Assembly (NCBI RefSeq): GCF_004770045.1
Contig: NZ_RQFO01000016.1
Location: forward strand, 1-64,000
Reading direction: 5' to 3'
Source of the DNA: Leptospira montravelensis
Lineage (GTDB): Bacteria > Spirochaetota > Leptospiria > Leptospirales > Leptospiraceae
Length of the DNA stretch: 64,000 nt
Shown in pieces: positions 26,650 through 35,238 of this stretch. The notes under the pieces are model-generated. The model did no database searches and was not told the origin of the DNA. It saw only the letters and a program-made list of their open reading frames with translations. Every line of letters starts with the position of its first letter. Within the stretch, counting starts at the first letter, position 1. The position numbers and the translations under genes were made by a program.

Positions 26650-27021
26650 ATGGAATACATTGAATCGCTTTTGGAAGAATATTATGAACTTTCTGAAACT
26701 TTATCGGCTCTCGGAGGACCAAATAAAAATTCTGAGCTTTATGACGAAATTTTATCTATCGAAGAAGAAATCTGTTGGGAGTGTTCCTTGCCGGCTTCCA
26801 TAAAAAATCGCCAACTATTTCAACTCTACCAAACCAATGAATCTAAGGAAACCAACATTCAGAATGCCTTGCAAGCCTTAGACCAAGCAAGATCCAAATA
26901 TTTTTATAAACCAGAAAAAACGTTTTCCCAATTTTTAGAAATGGAAGAAGGAAATGATGTCATAAATATCCGAATCCCTACGGTCAATGGTACTTTTTAC
27001 GAATTTTTATATCCAGTTTGA
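26650..27021 (+). CDS. Small acidic hypothetical protein
   Basis: A 123-residue protein that I do not recognise. It is acidic and largely helical (EYIESLLEEYYELSETLSALGG, LYDEILSIEEEICWECSLP) with one C-x2-C pair (CWEC) that might bind metal or form a disulfide. No signal peptide or membrane segment, so probably cytoplasmic. The start ATG at 26650 follows TTGAGGTTAG, a plausible ribosome-binding site. It stands alone between the chemoreceptor and the SRPBCC/ArsR pair. The good start signal and consistent composition make it a likely real gene. Confidence 0.7.
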   Translation: MEYIESLLEEYYELSETLSALGGPNKNSELYDEILSIEEEICWECSLPASIKNRQLFQLYQTNESKETNIQNALQALDQARSKYFYKPEKTFSQFLEMEEGNDVINIRIPTVNGTFYEFLYPV

Positions 27022-27076
27022 TTCATTAATCGAATGAAAGCCCGATGGAAAGACCTAGGTTCCTAAAACCAAGGAC

Positions 27077-27559
27077 CTAGGTAAATTCTTTCACCAATCG
27101 GTCAAAAGCAGCGTTTGTTCCTTCCACACGACCACGGATTTCCTCTTCCGTAGAATATCCATCCGTTGTAGGTTCTTGTAAGAGTACAATCTGTTCTGTA
27201 AATATCATCTTTGTTCTTCCAATGATTTCTGACTCAAAAAGTACAGTTACCAAGGAAACAGAGATTCGGATGTCATTTACGTACATTCCAAAAGCATACA
27301 CTATCCTTTCGTTAGGTATGATGTCATAATAAGTGGCATCAAATACATGACGACTTCCCGATGGAGTTAAAACTAAATTGGTTTCTTTTCCACCGACTTG
27401 AAAATCCAAACCAAATTCAACAGTTTTCCATTCATCATGACAAGCAAACCATCTTCGTTTGGCTTCTGGATTAGACCAAGCAGCAAAAGCTCGTTCTTTA
27501 GATGCAGGCAAAATCCTTTCGATGGTAAAAGTTGAATTTCTAACTTGTGTTCCTTTCAT
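27077..27559 (-). CDS. SRPBCC/AHSA1-domain protein
   Basis: A 160-residue START-like protein. STFTIERILPASKERAFAAWSNPEAKRRWFACHDEWKT is the N-terminal strand-helix of the AHSA1 (activator of Hsp90 ATPase homologue 1-like) family. The C-terminal helix ends TNAAFDRLVKEFT. In bacteria such proteins bind hydrophobic ligands and are commonly encoded beside an ArsR regulator, as here. I choose the ATG at 27559 because GGAGAA lies 6 nt upstream, whereas the ATG at 27583 has no ribosome-binding site and would overlap the ArsR gene. Translation is likely coupled to the upstream ArsR gene, whose stop is at 27561. Confidence 0.85.
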   Translation of the reverse strand: MKGTQVRNSTFTIERILPASKERAFAAWSNPEAKRRWFACHDEWKTVEFGLDFQVGGKETNLVLTPSGSRHVFDATYYDIIPNERIVYAFGMYVNDIRISVSLVTVLFESEIIGRTKMIFTEQIVLLQEPTTDGYSTEEEIRGRVEGTNAAFDRLVKEFT

Positions 27560-27560
27560 T

Positions 27561-27908
27561 TTATTCTCCGTCGGAATTGTCATTTGATGATTCGATTAAA
27601 AAATTAGACAAACGATCAAAACTACGATTCCAACTTGCCTTTCTTTCTTCCATCCAAGATTCAATTCCTATTAGTTGCTTTGGATCCAATCTATAGGTTC
27701 GAACTCTACCAAGTTTTTCAGAAAAAACTATGCCACCTTCTTCTAAAACTTTTAAATGTTTTAACACTGAAGGTAGTGCCATCTCCAATGGTTCCGCTAA
27801 TTCCTTTACTGAGGCAGGACCAAAACTCAATCGTTCCACCATTTGCAATCGACTACGGTCAGCGAGAGCATGGAAAATATGTTCTAAACCTTGAGAATTA
27901 TATTTCAT
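27561..27908 (-). CDS. ArsR-family winged-helix regulator
   Basis: A 115-residue HTH protein: LEHIFHALADRSRLQMVERLSFGPASVKELAEPLEMALPSVLKHLKVLEEGGIV is the standard ArsR winged helix. It is followed by the wing KLGRVRTYRLDPKQL and a C-terminal helix with WMEERKASWNRSFDRL, the pattern of the ArsR type encoded with AHSA1 partners. The Cys pairs that bind arsenic or other metals are absent, so the inducer is probably not a metal. It is the first gene of a two-gene operon with the SRPBCC protein and is expected to be autoregulated. Confidence 0.88.
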   Translation of the reverse strand: MKYNSQGLEHIFHALADRSRLQMVERLSFGPASVKELAEPLEMALPSVLKHLKVLEEGGIVFSEKLGRVRTYRLDPKQLIGIESWMEERKASWNRSFDRLSNFLIESSNDNSDGE

Positions 27909-27949
27909 AACGGAATGAATTCATAGTTTTCGCAGGTAAATAAAAGTCC

Positions 27950-28654
27950 TTACTTTTTTTCTTTTAGGAATCGTTTTGGAATTTTATCAAATAACGGATA
28001 CATATAAAAATAAGGTTCTGCTTCGTCTATTGTTCGTTTGACGGAAGACCGATCTAATAATCTCTCAAAATATGCAGTAAGTTTAGGATATGTGTTTCTA
28101 AAACTCAAAAGAGTATCCGCATAAAATAAAGCAGGAACCGCAGAACAGTCTGCCATACTAAAATGATCACCAACTATAAAACTCCGAGATTCCAATTGTT
28201 TTTCCAACATTCCATACGAAATAGGAAGTTTTTGGTAGGCTTGTTCGACACCGAGTATGTCCCTTTGGCCTTCAGGTCGCAATCGATCGACTACAATTTT
28301 CTGAACAAGTTCACTTATATAATGATCAAAAAAACGGTCCCAAAGCCTTACTTCTAATGCCAATTCAAAATCACTGGGAATGAGGGTTTCCTTTCCTGGG
28401 TAAAATTTATGTAAATACTCAATGATGATCGTGGTTTCAGGAACCGTTTTCTCTCTGAATCTATCGCGAAGGATTGGAATTTTACCGACAGGCCAGTAAG
28501 CAAAAAGTTCCGCACTAGATTCTTCTACCAAAAAATCCACCAATCTGGGTTCAAACTCAGTGCCATTTTCATACAAAGCAATTAGAACCTTATGGCAGAA
28601 GGAAGCAAGAGGGTGGTAATAGAGCAAGAGGTTAGGTTTTTGATAGTTATCCAT
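27950..28654 (-). CDS. Glutathione S-transferase family protein
   Basis: A 234-residue GST-like protein. The N-terminal thioredoxin fold (NLLLYYHPLASFCHKVLIALYENGTEFE, then YWPVGKIPILRD, with the cis-Pro) is followed by TTIIIEYLHKFYPG. The C-terminal all-helical domain has RSFIVGDHFSMADCSAVPALFYAD, including the N-capping motif typical of GSTs. The Ser/Cys in PLASFC is the usual site of glutathione activation. A TTG upstream at 28690 is open in frame, but the ATG at 28654 fits family N-termini better. Substrate unknown; detoxification is the general role. Confidence 0.85.
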   Translation of the reverse strand: MDNYQKPNLLLYYHPLASFCHKVLIALYENGTEFEPRLVDFLVEESSAELFAYWPVGKIPILRDRFREKTVPETTIIIEYLHKFYPGKETLIPSDFELALEVRLWDRFFDHYISELVQKIVVDRLRPEGQRDILGVEQAYQKLPISYGMLEKQLESRSFIVGDHFSMADCSAVPALFYADTLLSFRNTYPKLTAYFERLLDRSSVKRTIDEAEPYFYMYPLFDKIPKRFLKEKK

Positions 28655-28893
28655 TTGGGAAACTATTAACAAGGGGAGATTTGATTGCAATCATAATAGT
28701 TAGCTAAAGAGGAAAGTATATAAAATAATCTTCAAATCGGGGAAAGTTAGTAAGGTGAAGCAATCGGTTAGGTATAAAGAAAAGTGCGAATCTGGTGTTT
28801 TACTAAAAACATGACATTTGGGATAGGTCTCGGAACGGACTTAATGACATCCAGGACATAGGAGAAATGGTCATTCTATGTTAGTTTGGGAGC

Positions 28894-29856
28894 ATGAAAA
28901 CACCCAACCCAACATATCGACAATTTGACAGGCTTCGCCAAAGGACCATTCAGTTTCTACGTTGGAACTTACCGGTTTTAACTATAACAGTGTTTTCCCT
29001 TTTTTCACTTAGATGTGAGAGAACTTCTGCTGGTGCTGAAACTCATTTAGTTCCAATCCTACTGGCAACAGAATCCAACACCACATTAAAACAAGGAGGT
29101 AACCAAGGTGGCTCCGTGGGAATAGAAACACCCATTGGAACAGGTGAGATCCCTCAAAGCCCTCCTCTTCTGAATGAAATTACTTATATCACAAATCCTG
29201 CAAATCCGGCAGACGACCCATACTCCACCAAAGGCTTGTTACAATTTCAAAAATCAAGCATTAGCTTTCAGAAACCAGTTCCTGCAAATACAGAAATCTC
29301 TCTCTATTTTGGGAAAAAAAATATGGAATTAAACTCTGATGGAACTGTAACCAATGCATTAGATACTTTAAAACGAACAGCCAGTAATTTTTCAGGGCAT
29401 ACTTACCTTTGCGATTCAGACAAAAAGTATAAAGTGCTCGTAGTTGCAAAAAATGAATTTGGAATCACTTCAAAAGAATTAAGAATCGGACATGCGAGGA
29501 AATGCGCAGATGCGATCAAATCACCAAGTACATTTGGAAATTGTTCAGACCATTGTTTTGAAACAACAAAGTCTGGTGACAAAATTGAAATCACTGCAAA
29601 TTACAATCTTCCCATTGATGGAAAATCATTGCATTTAGATTTAAGTGTCATTAGCCCAAGAAGTTTACCTGAGTCCATTGCACCACCCGTTGATTTAGAT
29701 ATTGGGATTCCTTTGGCAGGTTTACATACATTGAAAACAAATTTTAGTTTTAATGAAAAAGAGTTTCTCTGTGCGGAAGTCCAATCACTGCTTATTGTTG
29801 ACCAACCCCAAAGATCTTCGCTTTTGAAAGGATATGTAGCCATTCCTAATGAATGA
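28894..29856 (+). CDS. Hypothetical surface lipoprotein
   Basis: A 320-residue protein of unknown function. The signal sequence has a positively charged n-region (YRQFDRLRQRTIQFLRW), a hydrophobic core and a spirochaetal lipobox (LFSLRC, Cys at about 43). The mature N-terminus is Gly/Thr-rich and probably disordered. The body is predicted beta-rich with scattered cysteines (YLCDSDKKYK, RKCADA, GNCSDHC) that may form disulfides. No known domain is recognised. Its 3' end overlaps the start of the DUF1554 lipoprotein by 8 bp, so the two are probably translated together and may act together. Confidence 0.7.
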   Translation: MKTPNPTYRQFDRLRQRTIQFLRWNLPVLTITVFSLFSLRCERTSAGAETHLVPILLATESNTTLKQGGNQGGSVGIETPIGTGEIPQSPPLLNEITYITNPANPADDPYSTKGLLQFQKSSISFQKPVPANTEISLYFGKKNMELNSDGTVTNALDTLKRTASNFSGHTYLCDSDKKYKVLVVAKNEFGITSKELRIGHARKCADAIKSPSTFGNCSDHCFETTKSGDKIEITANYNLPIDGKSLHLDLSVISPRSLPESIAPPVDLDIGIPLAGLHTLKTNFSFNEKEFLCAEVQSLLIVDQPQRSSLLKGYVAIPNE

Positions 29857-30910
29857 TTGCGGATTGAACTTTGCCAGATGTCTCTTTTTAGAGAACTACC
29901 TTGGGACATCTGGAATAGGAAATCATTGGAAAAAAATTACAACTCAACAAAAAAATAAAAAAATCAACTTTTACCATTTCCTACTCGAGTTTGCTTATGT
30001 GTTCATTTTCACGATTGGAATCATAACAAACTGTTCTCCACCTCATTTAGAAAATACTTGTGATGTAAGTTCCCAATCTTTTTCAAAAACCATTGCCGCT
30101 AAATCAATATTAGGTGACAAAAACCACCTCTGTTTCTCTGCGAATGTTTCAAACCAAACAGGTTTTTTTGTTGGCGGTAAAATTTCTGGTTTAACTGGAA
30201 GCGGATTGACATTGATTTTAAACCAAAAAACTTCCCTTATGATTCCTCCTGGCAGTACAGATTTTTCTTTTCCTGTTCAAATCCCTATTGGTGCCAATTA
30301 CGAAGTAAATTTTGCAACGCAGGCAGAAGGTAACTACTGTAAGTTGAACAATTCCACAGGAACCATCTCCAACAAAAACATCAATGATGTCGAAATCAAC
30401 TGCCAGGCTTCCTGCTTAAAATGTATTATATTTATCACTCAAAATGGATATCCTGCCAATGTTGGCAAAGCATCGAACTTTGATTCCAGTTGCCACTCGG
30501 ATCCAAACTACCCTGGTTCTGGTAATTACAAAGCTATGGTCGTAGATGGAATATCACGACGAGCCAGTATCACGGCCAATATCGGCGATGGTCAAATCGA
30601 TTGGGTGTTTAAGGCAAACCAGGCTTATATTCGGCCAAATGGAATCAATATAGAAACATCCAATGCCAATGGATTATTTACAACAAGTCTAGCGACACCC
30701 ATAACAACCATTAGCTCCGACCATTGGACGGGACTCAATTTAGATTGGACATCCTATTTAGATGGGGCCTGTTTGAAATGGACTACAATCTCGGCTTCGG
30801 AACTTGGAAATGCCGGAGATGCCTATACTCAAGATATTTTGACCCTTACAGCAGGAAAAGGACTACAACAATGTTCCGTCAATCGCGAGTTAGTTTGTGT
30901 CGAGCAATAA
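29849..30910 (+). CDS. DUF1554-domain lipoprotein
   Basis: A 353-residue protein whose C-terminal ~160 residues match the DUF1554 domain common in Leptospira lipoproteins. Landmarks include IFITQNGYPANVGKASNFDSSC, YKAMVVDGISRRAS and DHWTGLNLDW, ending CSVNRELVCVEQ. A hydrophobic segment FAYVFIFTIGIITNC at about 50-64 looks like a lipobox signal with an unusually long N-terminal extension, so the true start may be a non-ATG codon further in; no good candidate was found. A beta module (about 105-185, VGGKISGLTGSGLTLILNQ ... VEINC) resembles modules of the large lipoprotein at 56107. DUF1554 function is unknown; cell-surface location is inferred. Confidence 0.75.
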   Translation: MNDCGLNFARCLFLENYLGTSGIGNHWKKITTQQKNKKINFYHFLLEFAYVFIFTIGIITNCSPPHLENTCDVSSQSFSKTIAAKSILGDKNHLCFSANVSNQTGFFVGGKISGLTGSGLTLILNQKTSLMIPPGSTDFSFPVQIPIGANYEVNFATQAEGNYCKLNNSTGTISNKNINDVEINCQASCLKCIIFITQNGYPANVGKASNFDSSCHSDPNYPGSGNYKAMVVDGISRRASITANIGDGQIDWVFKANQAYIRPNGINIETSNANGLFTTSLATPITTISSDHWTGLNLDWTSYLDGACLKWTTISASELGNAGDAYTQDILTLTAGKGLQQCSVNRELVCVEQ

Positions 30911-30958
30911 CGAACTATTTTTTGATATACAAAATTATAGATTTTGTTCAATGTTTTG

Positions 30959-32044
30959 TTAGTCTGTGATTTTTTGTTTAGATAAAAAAACAGTCAAACG
31001 TTGCAGTTGGTCTTTGGATGTGGAATTGGACTCAGGAAGTACCTTTCCGTAAATATTTTTGAGATGATTTCTTAGAGTTCCATCAGAAACATTCAAAATC
31101 AAACGAATAAAAGATCGACTATGTCCTTCTGCAATCAACTCACAAATTCTTAGTTCTTGTTTGGACAATCCAAATGGTTCAAGAGGTAACGAAAACGAAA
31201 GATTAGGTTTGTTTTCTTGAAGAGTTGTCTTTAACAAATAAGCGAAAAACAAAAGACTTATTAAAGTAGTCAAAATAGAAGTCACGAACTCTCTATAGAT
31301 AAAATTTGGCAAAATTCCTAAAATCAAAATCCCGATGAGTAAACCAACAGCAAGTGAAATCAAAATGGAAGCAATAAAACTATAAACACTTGGTTTTGCT
31401 GCATTAAACCGATTTAGGTAAATAGAAAACAAGACAGATAGAGTGGCATCTACCACTGGATGAAGGGGAGGAAAATTAAATCCATACATTGGCAAGAAAT
31501 TTGAAAACAGTCCAAACCACCAAACACACAAAGCAATGATAAAGGTCCGTCTTTCAAAAAAAACATTCCATTCCAAAGGAAATAAAACAAAGTATAACGA
31601 CAATAAAATGGCGAAAAAATGTACAGAGCCGCCAAGGATTCCACCAACTTCAGTAACTAAAGGTGCCATTCCAAAAGAAAACTTAGCAAAACCGTAAATC
31701 ACAGTCTTAGGTATCGAAGAACATATCAAATCAACTACCAAGGCAAAGATAGCAATGCCGATGGTTCCTTGATTCATTAATTTTCTCCCAGTACAAAATG
31801 AACAGATCGCAACAAGTACGGGAGCCAGTAGAAAAAAAGAATGGCACTGAAAGATCCAAAACGCTAGACCTGTAGTCTCATCGGAAGCAAAACATAGGGC
31901 CGCTGTGGCAGCATTCTGAATGCCAATAGTAAAATAAAAAACACTCAGGAGTCTATGGAAACGATGATCACGTGTAATATTTTCAATAAAACAACTTATA
32001 TTTGCCAAAGATGCAAACAAAGGGACTAAAAAGAAAACACTCAT
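30959..32044 (-). CDS. Membrane-bound LuxR-type HTH regulator
   Basis: A 361-residue protein with seven or eight hydrophobic segments over residues 1-275 and a C-terminal cytoplasmic helix-turn-helix of the LuxR/NarL type (about 295-361). The HTH includes LSKQELRICELIAEGHSRSFI, where typical members read LTxRExEVLxLIAxGxSNKEI, and LNVSDGTLRNHLKNIYGK. Such one-component regulators fuse a membrane sensor directly to DNA binding. No receiver domain is present. It lies 155 bp downstream of the small Cys-rich gene on the same strand, so co-transcription from the riboswitch-controlled promoter is possible but unproven. Signal and targets are unknown. Confidence 0.8.
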   Translation of the reverse strand: MSVFFLVPLFASLANISCFIENITRDHRFHRLLSVFYFTIGIQNAATAALCFASDETTGLAFWIFQCHSFFLLAPVLVAICSFCTGRKLMNQGTIGIAIFALVVDLICSSIPKTVIYGFAKFSFGMAPLVTEVGGILGGSVHFFAILLSLYFVLFPLEWNVFFERRTFIIALCVWWFGLFSNFLPMYGFNFPPLHPVVDATLSVLFSIYLNRFNAAKPSVYSFIASILISLAVGLLIGILILGILPNFIYREFVTSILTTLISLLFFAYLLKTTLQENKPNLSFSLPLEPFGLSKQELRICELIAEGHSRSFIRLILNVSDGTLRNHLKNIYGKVLPESNSTSKDQLQRLTVFLSKQKITD

Positions 32045-32198
32045 CTAAAAAAGTTTAACCTAACTAATACTAATTAACACCTGAGCTTAGATTTTTTACC
32101 ATTCAAATTTACGATTTTAAAAAAAAGAATGAATTAAAATAATACTATCGTTTGGTGAACTTAACTATAGAAGGAAAAACTTCAGAATATTTTAAATC

Positions 32199-32465
32199 TT
32201 AAAAACGCCAAGAGATCGATTTATAAGATAGGTTCATTTTATACTCAAAGGATAGTATTTCCATACATTGATAACAAAGGCAATCGGTATACTGTGTCGC
32301 CAAGTATTCTCTTTCAGCTAAGGAAAGGTTCACTTTCGTACATTGGCATAGGCTTATGGAGCCAACCTTACATTCGAAAATTCGCAAACAATGGGGGCAA
32401 ATTTTATCTTCATGTTTACTATTACTTTGGACTTGATTGATACTTTTGAAATTAAAATCTTCCAA
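32199..32465 (-). CDS. Small Cys-rich protein (CWC-like family)
   Basis: An 88-residue protein with a zinc-ribbon-like cysteine pattern: ICPHCLRIFEC, then SLCQCTKV, then DCLCYQC. This fits the bacterial cysteine-rich CWC family (the W of CWC is Q here). TTG is the start at 32465, chosen because AAGGAG lies 6 nt upstream, an excellent ribosome-binding site, and no in-frame ATG follows. The leader (32466-32769) contains a cobalamin-riboswitch-like element and a hairpin next to the ribosome-binding site. The protein is cytoplasmic and presumably metal-binding. A role linked to cobalamin or cobalt is inferred only from the leader and the neighbouring eutBC genes. Confidence 0.75.
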   Translation of the reverse strand: MEDFNFKSINQVQSNSKHEDKICPHCLRIFECKVGSISLCQCTKVNLSLAEREYLATQYTDCLCYQCMEILSFEYKMNLSYKSISWRF

Positions 32466-32493
32466 GAAAATCTCCTTTCCCGTTGAAATCTCT

Positions 32494-32517
32494 AACCTAA
32501 ACGTTTCCGCATAGGTT
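32494..32517 (-). promoter_or_regulatory. Hairpin preceding the ribosome-binding site of the Cys-rich gene
   Basis: AACCTA (32494-32499) pairs with TAGGTT (32512-32517), with additional inner CG pairs. It lies about 20 nt before the AAGGAG ribosome-binding site on the minus strand and could be part of a translational expression platform of the riboswitch. Confidence 0.35.
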
Positions 32518-32593
32518 GGGAAATTCCTAATTCTTTGTCCGGGATCCCTTAGAAAAATTGAGGAACGAATGATCGTTTACGGGCGATACATTT

Positions 32594-32727
32594 GTGGGAA
32601 GATCCGACTTTTCCATCCAAAATAAATAAGGATGAGAATTTACGGTTGCACCGTCAGTTGAGGAGTTTCACCTCATTCCTCCCGGAATTACTATGATGAT
32701 CAAAGGAACTCACTGAATCTGTCAATC
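32594..32727 (-). promoter_or_regulatory. Cobalamin riboswitch-like leader
   Basis: Read on the minus strand this leader shows the ordered core of the cobalamin riboswitch. GTTCC precedes a GGGAG block; then comes the hairpin TGAGG-TGAAACT-CCTCA, matching the conserved GGTGAAAnTCC. CTGACGGTGCAACCGTAA follows, matching CUG...GCAACnGUAA, and the 3' strand AGTCGGATCTTCC corresponds to AGUCAGGAUACCUGCC. The P7/P8 arm is reduced to a short ATCC/GGAT hairpin. It precedes the 88-aa Cys-rich gene by about 130 nt. Adenosylcobalamin binding would normally lower expression. Identification is by eye against the known consensus; a covariance-model search would settle it. Confidence 0.75.
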
Positions 32728-32769
32728 TTCTGTTCTTATCATTTTTATTTTTTCGGTTATGACTCTAGG

Positions 32770-33552
32770 TCAATGCGACTCGCCGATAACCCTATTTTCT
32801 TTTGATTGCAATAGAAACTCTGGTGGCATTTCATCTTTCAATCCTACACCAGACAATTTTCTTTGTATAACTTCAGAGATTAGATATATTGTTTTTTTCA
32901 CGGCACTTTCAAACCCAAAACCACTAGGTCTAACATTGGAAATACAATTTCGGCTTTCATCGGTTTTACCCACTTGCGGATGATAGGTGATATAAACTCC
33001 CAAACTATCAGCAGAGGTTAAACCGGGACGTTCCCCAATCACAACGATCGAAATTTTTGCCTTCAAAACTTCACCAATTTCATCACCAATGGCAACACGT
33101 CCCCACTTCGATAGTACAATTGGTCCCAATCGAAAACTAGTTTTATTGAATTCTTCCATTAAAATGGTTACAAAAGGAAGAAAATTTTCATCGATTGCTT
33201 TTGCTGACAACCCATCCACACCAATCAATACTAAGTCGAATTCGCCACCTAACTTTTGCAAAGTTTCAACAGAATCCTGCGACAATTTTCTTCCCAAATC
33301 AGGGCGTAGTAAATATTCTTCTTTGGAATTTACTTGACTTTCCACAAATACAACAGGCAGTTTTTTCCTTTCGCCAATCGTTATTAATTTTTCGAGTAAC
33401 CTTGGAAAATTGGGACTAAGCAATACAGCATCTCTGGCACGCGCATGATCCAGGCGAAAACGTAACATATCTTTGGTGGAAATAGAACTTCCACTTCGAT
33501 TTAAACCAATCCTTGCTTGGCTAAACTTTTTCCATTCTTCTAAAAAAGACAT
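32770..33552 (-). CDS. eutC: Ethanolamine ammonia-lyase small subunit
   Basis: A 260-residue subunit of the adenosylcobalamin-dependent enzyme that splits ethanolamine into acetaldehyde and ammonia. Family features are SQARIGLNRSGSSISTKDMLRFRLDHARARDAV near the N-terminus, LVLIGVDGLSAKAIDENFLPF, GRVAIGDEIGEVLKAKISIVVIGERPGLTSADSLGVYITYHPQVGKTDESRNCISNVRP, and a C-terminal helix. The ERPGL and SDxRNCISN stretches line the B12-binding region in the family. It starts 5 nt after eutB, so the subunits are co-translated. No microcompartment shell genes or other eut genes are in the window. Confidence 0.93.
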   Translation of the reverse strand: MSFLEEWKKFSQARIGLNRSGSSISTKDMLRFRLDHARARDAVLLSPNFPRLLEKLITIGERKKLPVVFVESQVNSKEEYLLRPDLGRKLSQDSVETLQKLGGEFDLVLIGVDGLSAKAIDENFLPFVTILMEEFNKTSFRLGPIVLSKWGRVAIGDEIGEVLKAKISIVVIGERPGLTSADSLGVYITYHPQVGKTDESRNCISNVRPSGFGFESAVKKTIYLISEVIQRKLSGVGLKDEMPPEFLLQSKENRVIGESH

Positions 33553-33557
33553 TCGCT

Positions 33558-34943
33558 TTACTTTCCTATTAACTCTTCGAGTAAACTCAAGTTTCGATTT
33601 TCTTTTGGCAAAAAACCATTTTCGTTAGAAAAAATTCCTCTATCTAACAACCAAAGCTCAAACTCTGGTGCAGGTTTTAATCCCAATACTTGCCTTAAAT
33701 ACAATGCATCATGAAAGGATGTACTTTGGTAAGACAACATCACATCATCAGCACCTGGTACTCCCATAATATAATTACAACCAGCAACACCTAACAGTGT
33801 CAATAGTGCATCCATATCATCTTGGTCAGCTTCGGCATGATTAGTATAACAAATATCCACACCCATCGGTAGCCCAAGTAACTTTCCGCAAAAATGATCT
33901 TCCAGACCTGCTCGAATGATTTGTTTTCCATTATATAAATATTCGGGTCCTATAAATCCAACGACAGTATTTACTAATAACGGCGAATATTCTCTTGCAA
34001 CGGCATAAGCTCGTACTTCTAAAGTTTGTTGGTCGATCCCGTGATTGGCACCTGCTGACAAAGCACTGCCTTGCCCTGTTTCAAAATACATTACGTCATT
34101 GCCGACGTTTCCACGTCCAAGAGATAATGCCATTTCTCTAGCTTCTTTAAGAATAGATAAATTAATCCCAAAACTTTTATTTAAGTCTTCTGTTCCCCCT
34201 ATCGATTGAAATACCAAATCCAAAGGGGCTCCCCGTTTCATCACTTCCATTGAAGTAGTTACATGAGATAAAATACAGGATTGAGTAGGAATGGAATACT
34301 TTTGAATGAGGTTATCCAACATATCTAAAAGCGCAATCGAAGTGGGAATATTATCTGTTGCGGGATTGATTCCAATCACAGCATCACCACTTCCAAGCAG
34401 TAACCCATCTAAAAGACTGGCTGCAATTCCTTTGGGATCATCCGTAGGATGATTCGGTTGCAACCTAACAGAGAGTCTACCTGGTAATCCAATCGTATTT
34501 CTAAATTTTGTAATGACTCTAATTTTTTTACCAACTAAGATTAAATCCTGGTTGGACATGAGTTTGGAAACCGCAGCAACCATCTCAGGAGTAATTCCCC
34601 ACCGAATCGATGATATGACTGCTTCATCTGTTGTTTCCGCCAATAAAAAATCACGAAATCCACCTACAGTCAGATGGGAAATTGAAGCAAAAGCTTCTTT
34701 GTTATGGGAGTCTAAAATGAGTCTTGTCACCTCATCTTTGTTTGCTGGGACAAGTTCTACATTTAAAAATTCCGAAAGATAAACATCCGCAAGAGCCATT
34801 TGTGCGGCCACTCTCTCTTCTTGGCTCGTGGCGGATATCCCTGCCAGAACATCACCCGAACGATGAGGACTGGCTTTGGCCAAAAGATCTTTTAGATCGG
34901 GGAACTGGTAAGTTTTGGTTCCGAGGATTGTTTTGTAACCCAT
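33558..34943 (-). CDS. eutB: Ethanolamine ammonia-lyase large subunit
   Basis: A 461-residue catalytic TIM-barrel subunit. It shows KASPHRSGDVLAGISA near the N-terminus, SVRLQPNHPTDDPKGIAASLLDGLLLGSGDAVIGINPATD, PTQSCILSHVTTSMEVMKRGAPLDLVFQSIGGTEDLNKSFG, FETGQGSALSAGANHGIDQQTLE and CYTNHAEADQDDMDALLTLLG. All are highly conserved in EutB; the last supplies substrate-binding residues. Length matches the E. coli enzyme (about 453 aa). With eutC it lets the cell use ethanolamine from phospholipids as a nitrogen and possibly carbon source. The enzyme needs adenosylcobalamin. The 295-bp region upstream shows no riboswitch. Confidence 0.95.
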   Translation of the reverse strand: MGYKTILGTKTYQFPDLKDLLAKASPHRSGDVLAGISATSQEERVAAQMALADVYLSEFLNVELVPANKDEVTRLILDSHNKEAFASISHLTVGGFRDFLLAETTDEAVISSIRWGITPEMVAAVSKLMSNQDLILVGKKIRVITKFRNTIGLPGRLSVRLQPNHPTDDPKGIAASLLDGLLLGSGDAVIGINPATDNIPTSIALLDMLDNLIQKYSIPTQSCILSHVTTSMEVMKRGAPLDLVFQSIGGTEDLNKSFGINLSILKEAREMALSLGRGNVGNDVMYFETGQGSALSAGANHGIDQQTLEVRAYAVAREYSPLLVNTVVGFIGPEYLYNGKQIIRAGLEDHFCGKLLGLPMGVDICYTNHAEADQDDMDALLTLLGVAGCNYIMGVPGADDVMLSYQSTSFHDALYLRQVLGLKPAPEFELWLLDRGIFSNENGFLPKENRNLSLLEELIGK

Positions 34944-35178
34944 ACAAACAATAGTTATGGAAAAGAAATCTTCCGCACAGAACTTTTCTATTCTATTTTA
35001 ATGCAAACATACGACAAAACCTAAACAGATAACTAGTAAATCTCAGTTTATTGCAAAAACAAAAAAAAATCATCACAACAAAATAAAAATACAAATTGCG
35101 CATTCATTTGTAATGAAATTCCTGATATACTTAAAGGTTTTGAATCAAATTGCAATCTGCCAAAAATTTTCGATTCAA

Positions 35179-35207
35179 TTGACATAAAAGAAAGGAAAAA
35201 CTATCAT
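35179..35207 (+). promoter_or_regulatory. Strong sigma-70-type promoter of the mini-lipoprotein operon
   Basis: TTGACA (35179-35184), a 17-bp spacer and TATCAT (35202-35207), 31 bp before the first mini-lipoprotein start. This is one of the best consensus promoters in the window. Confidence 0.7.
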
Positions 35208-35238
35208 AGTCCAAAAATTCATATCGATTGAGGAAACT

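Noticed and set aside
34944..35178. Possible riboswitch in front of eutB
   Set aside because: The AT-rich region has none of the cobalamin core elements; only the leader at 32594 does.
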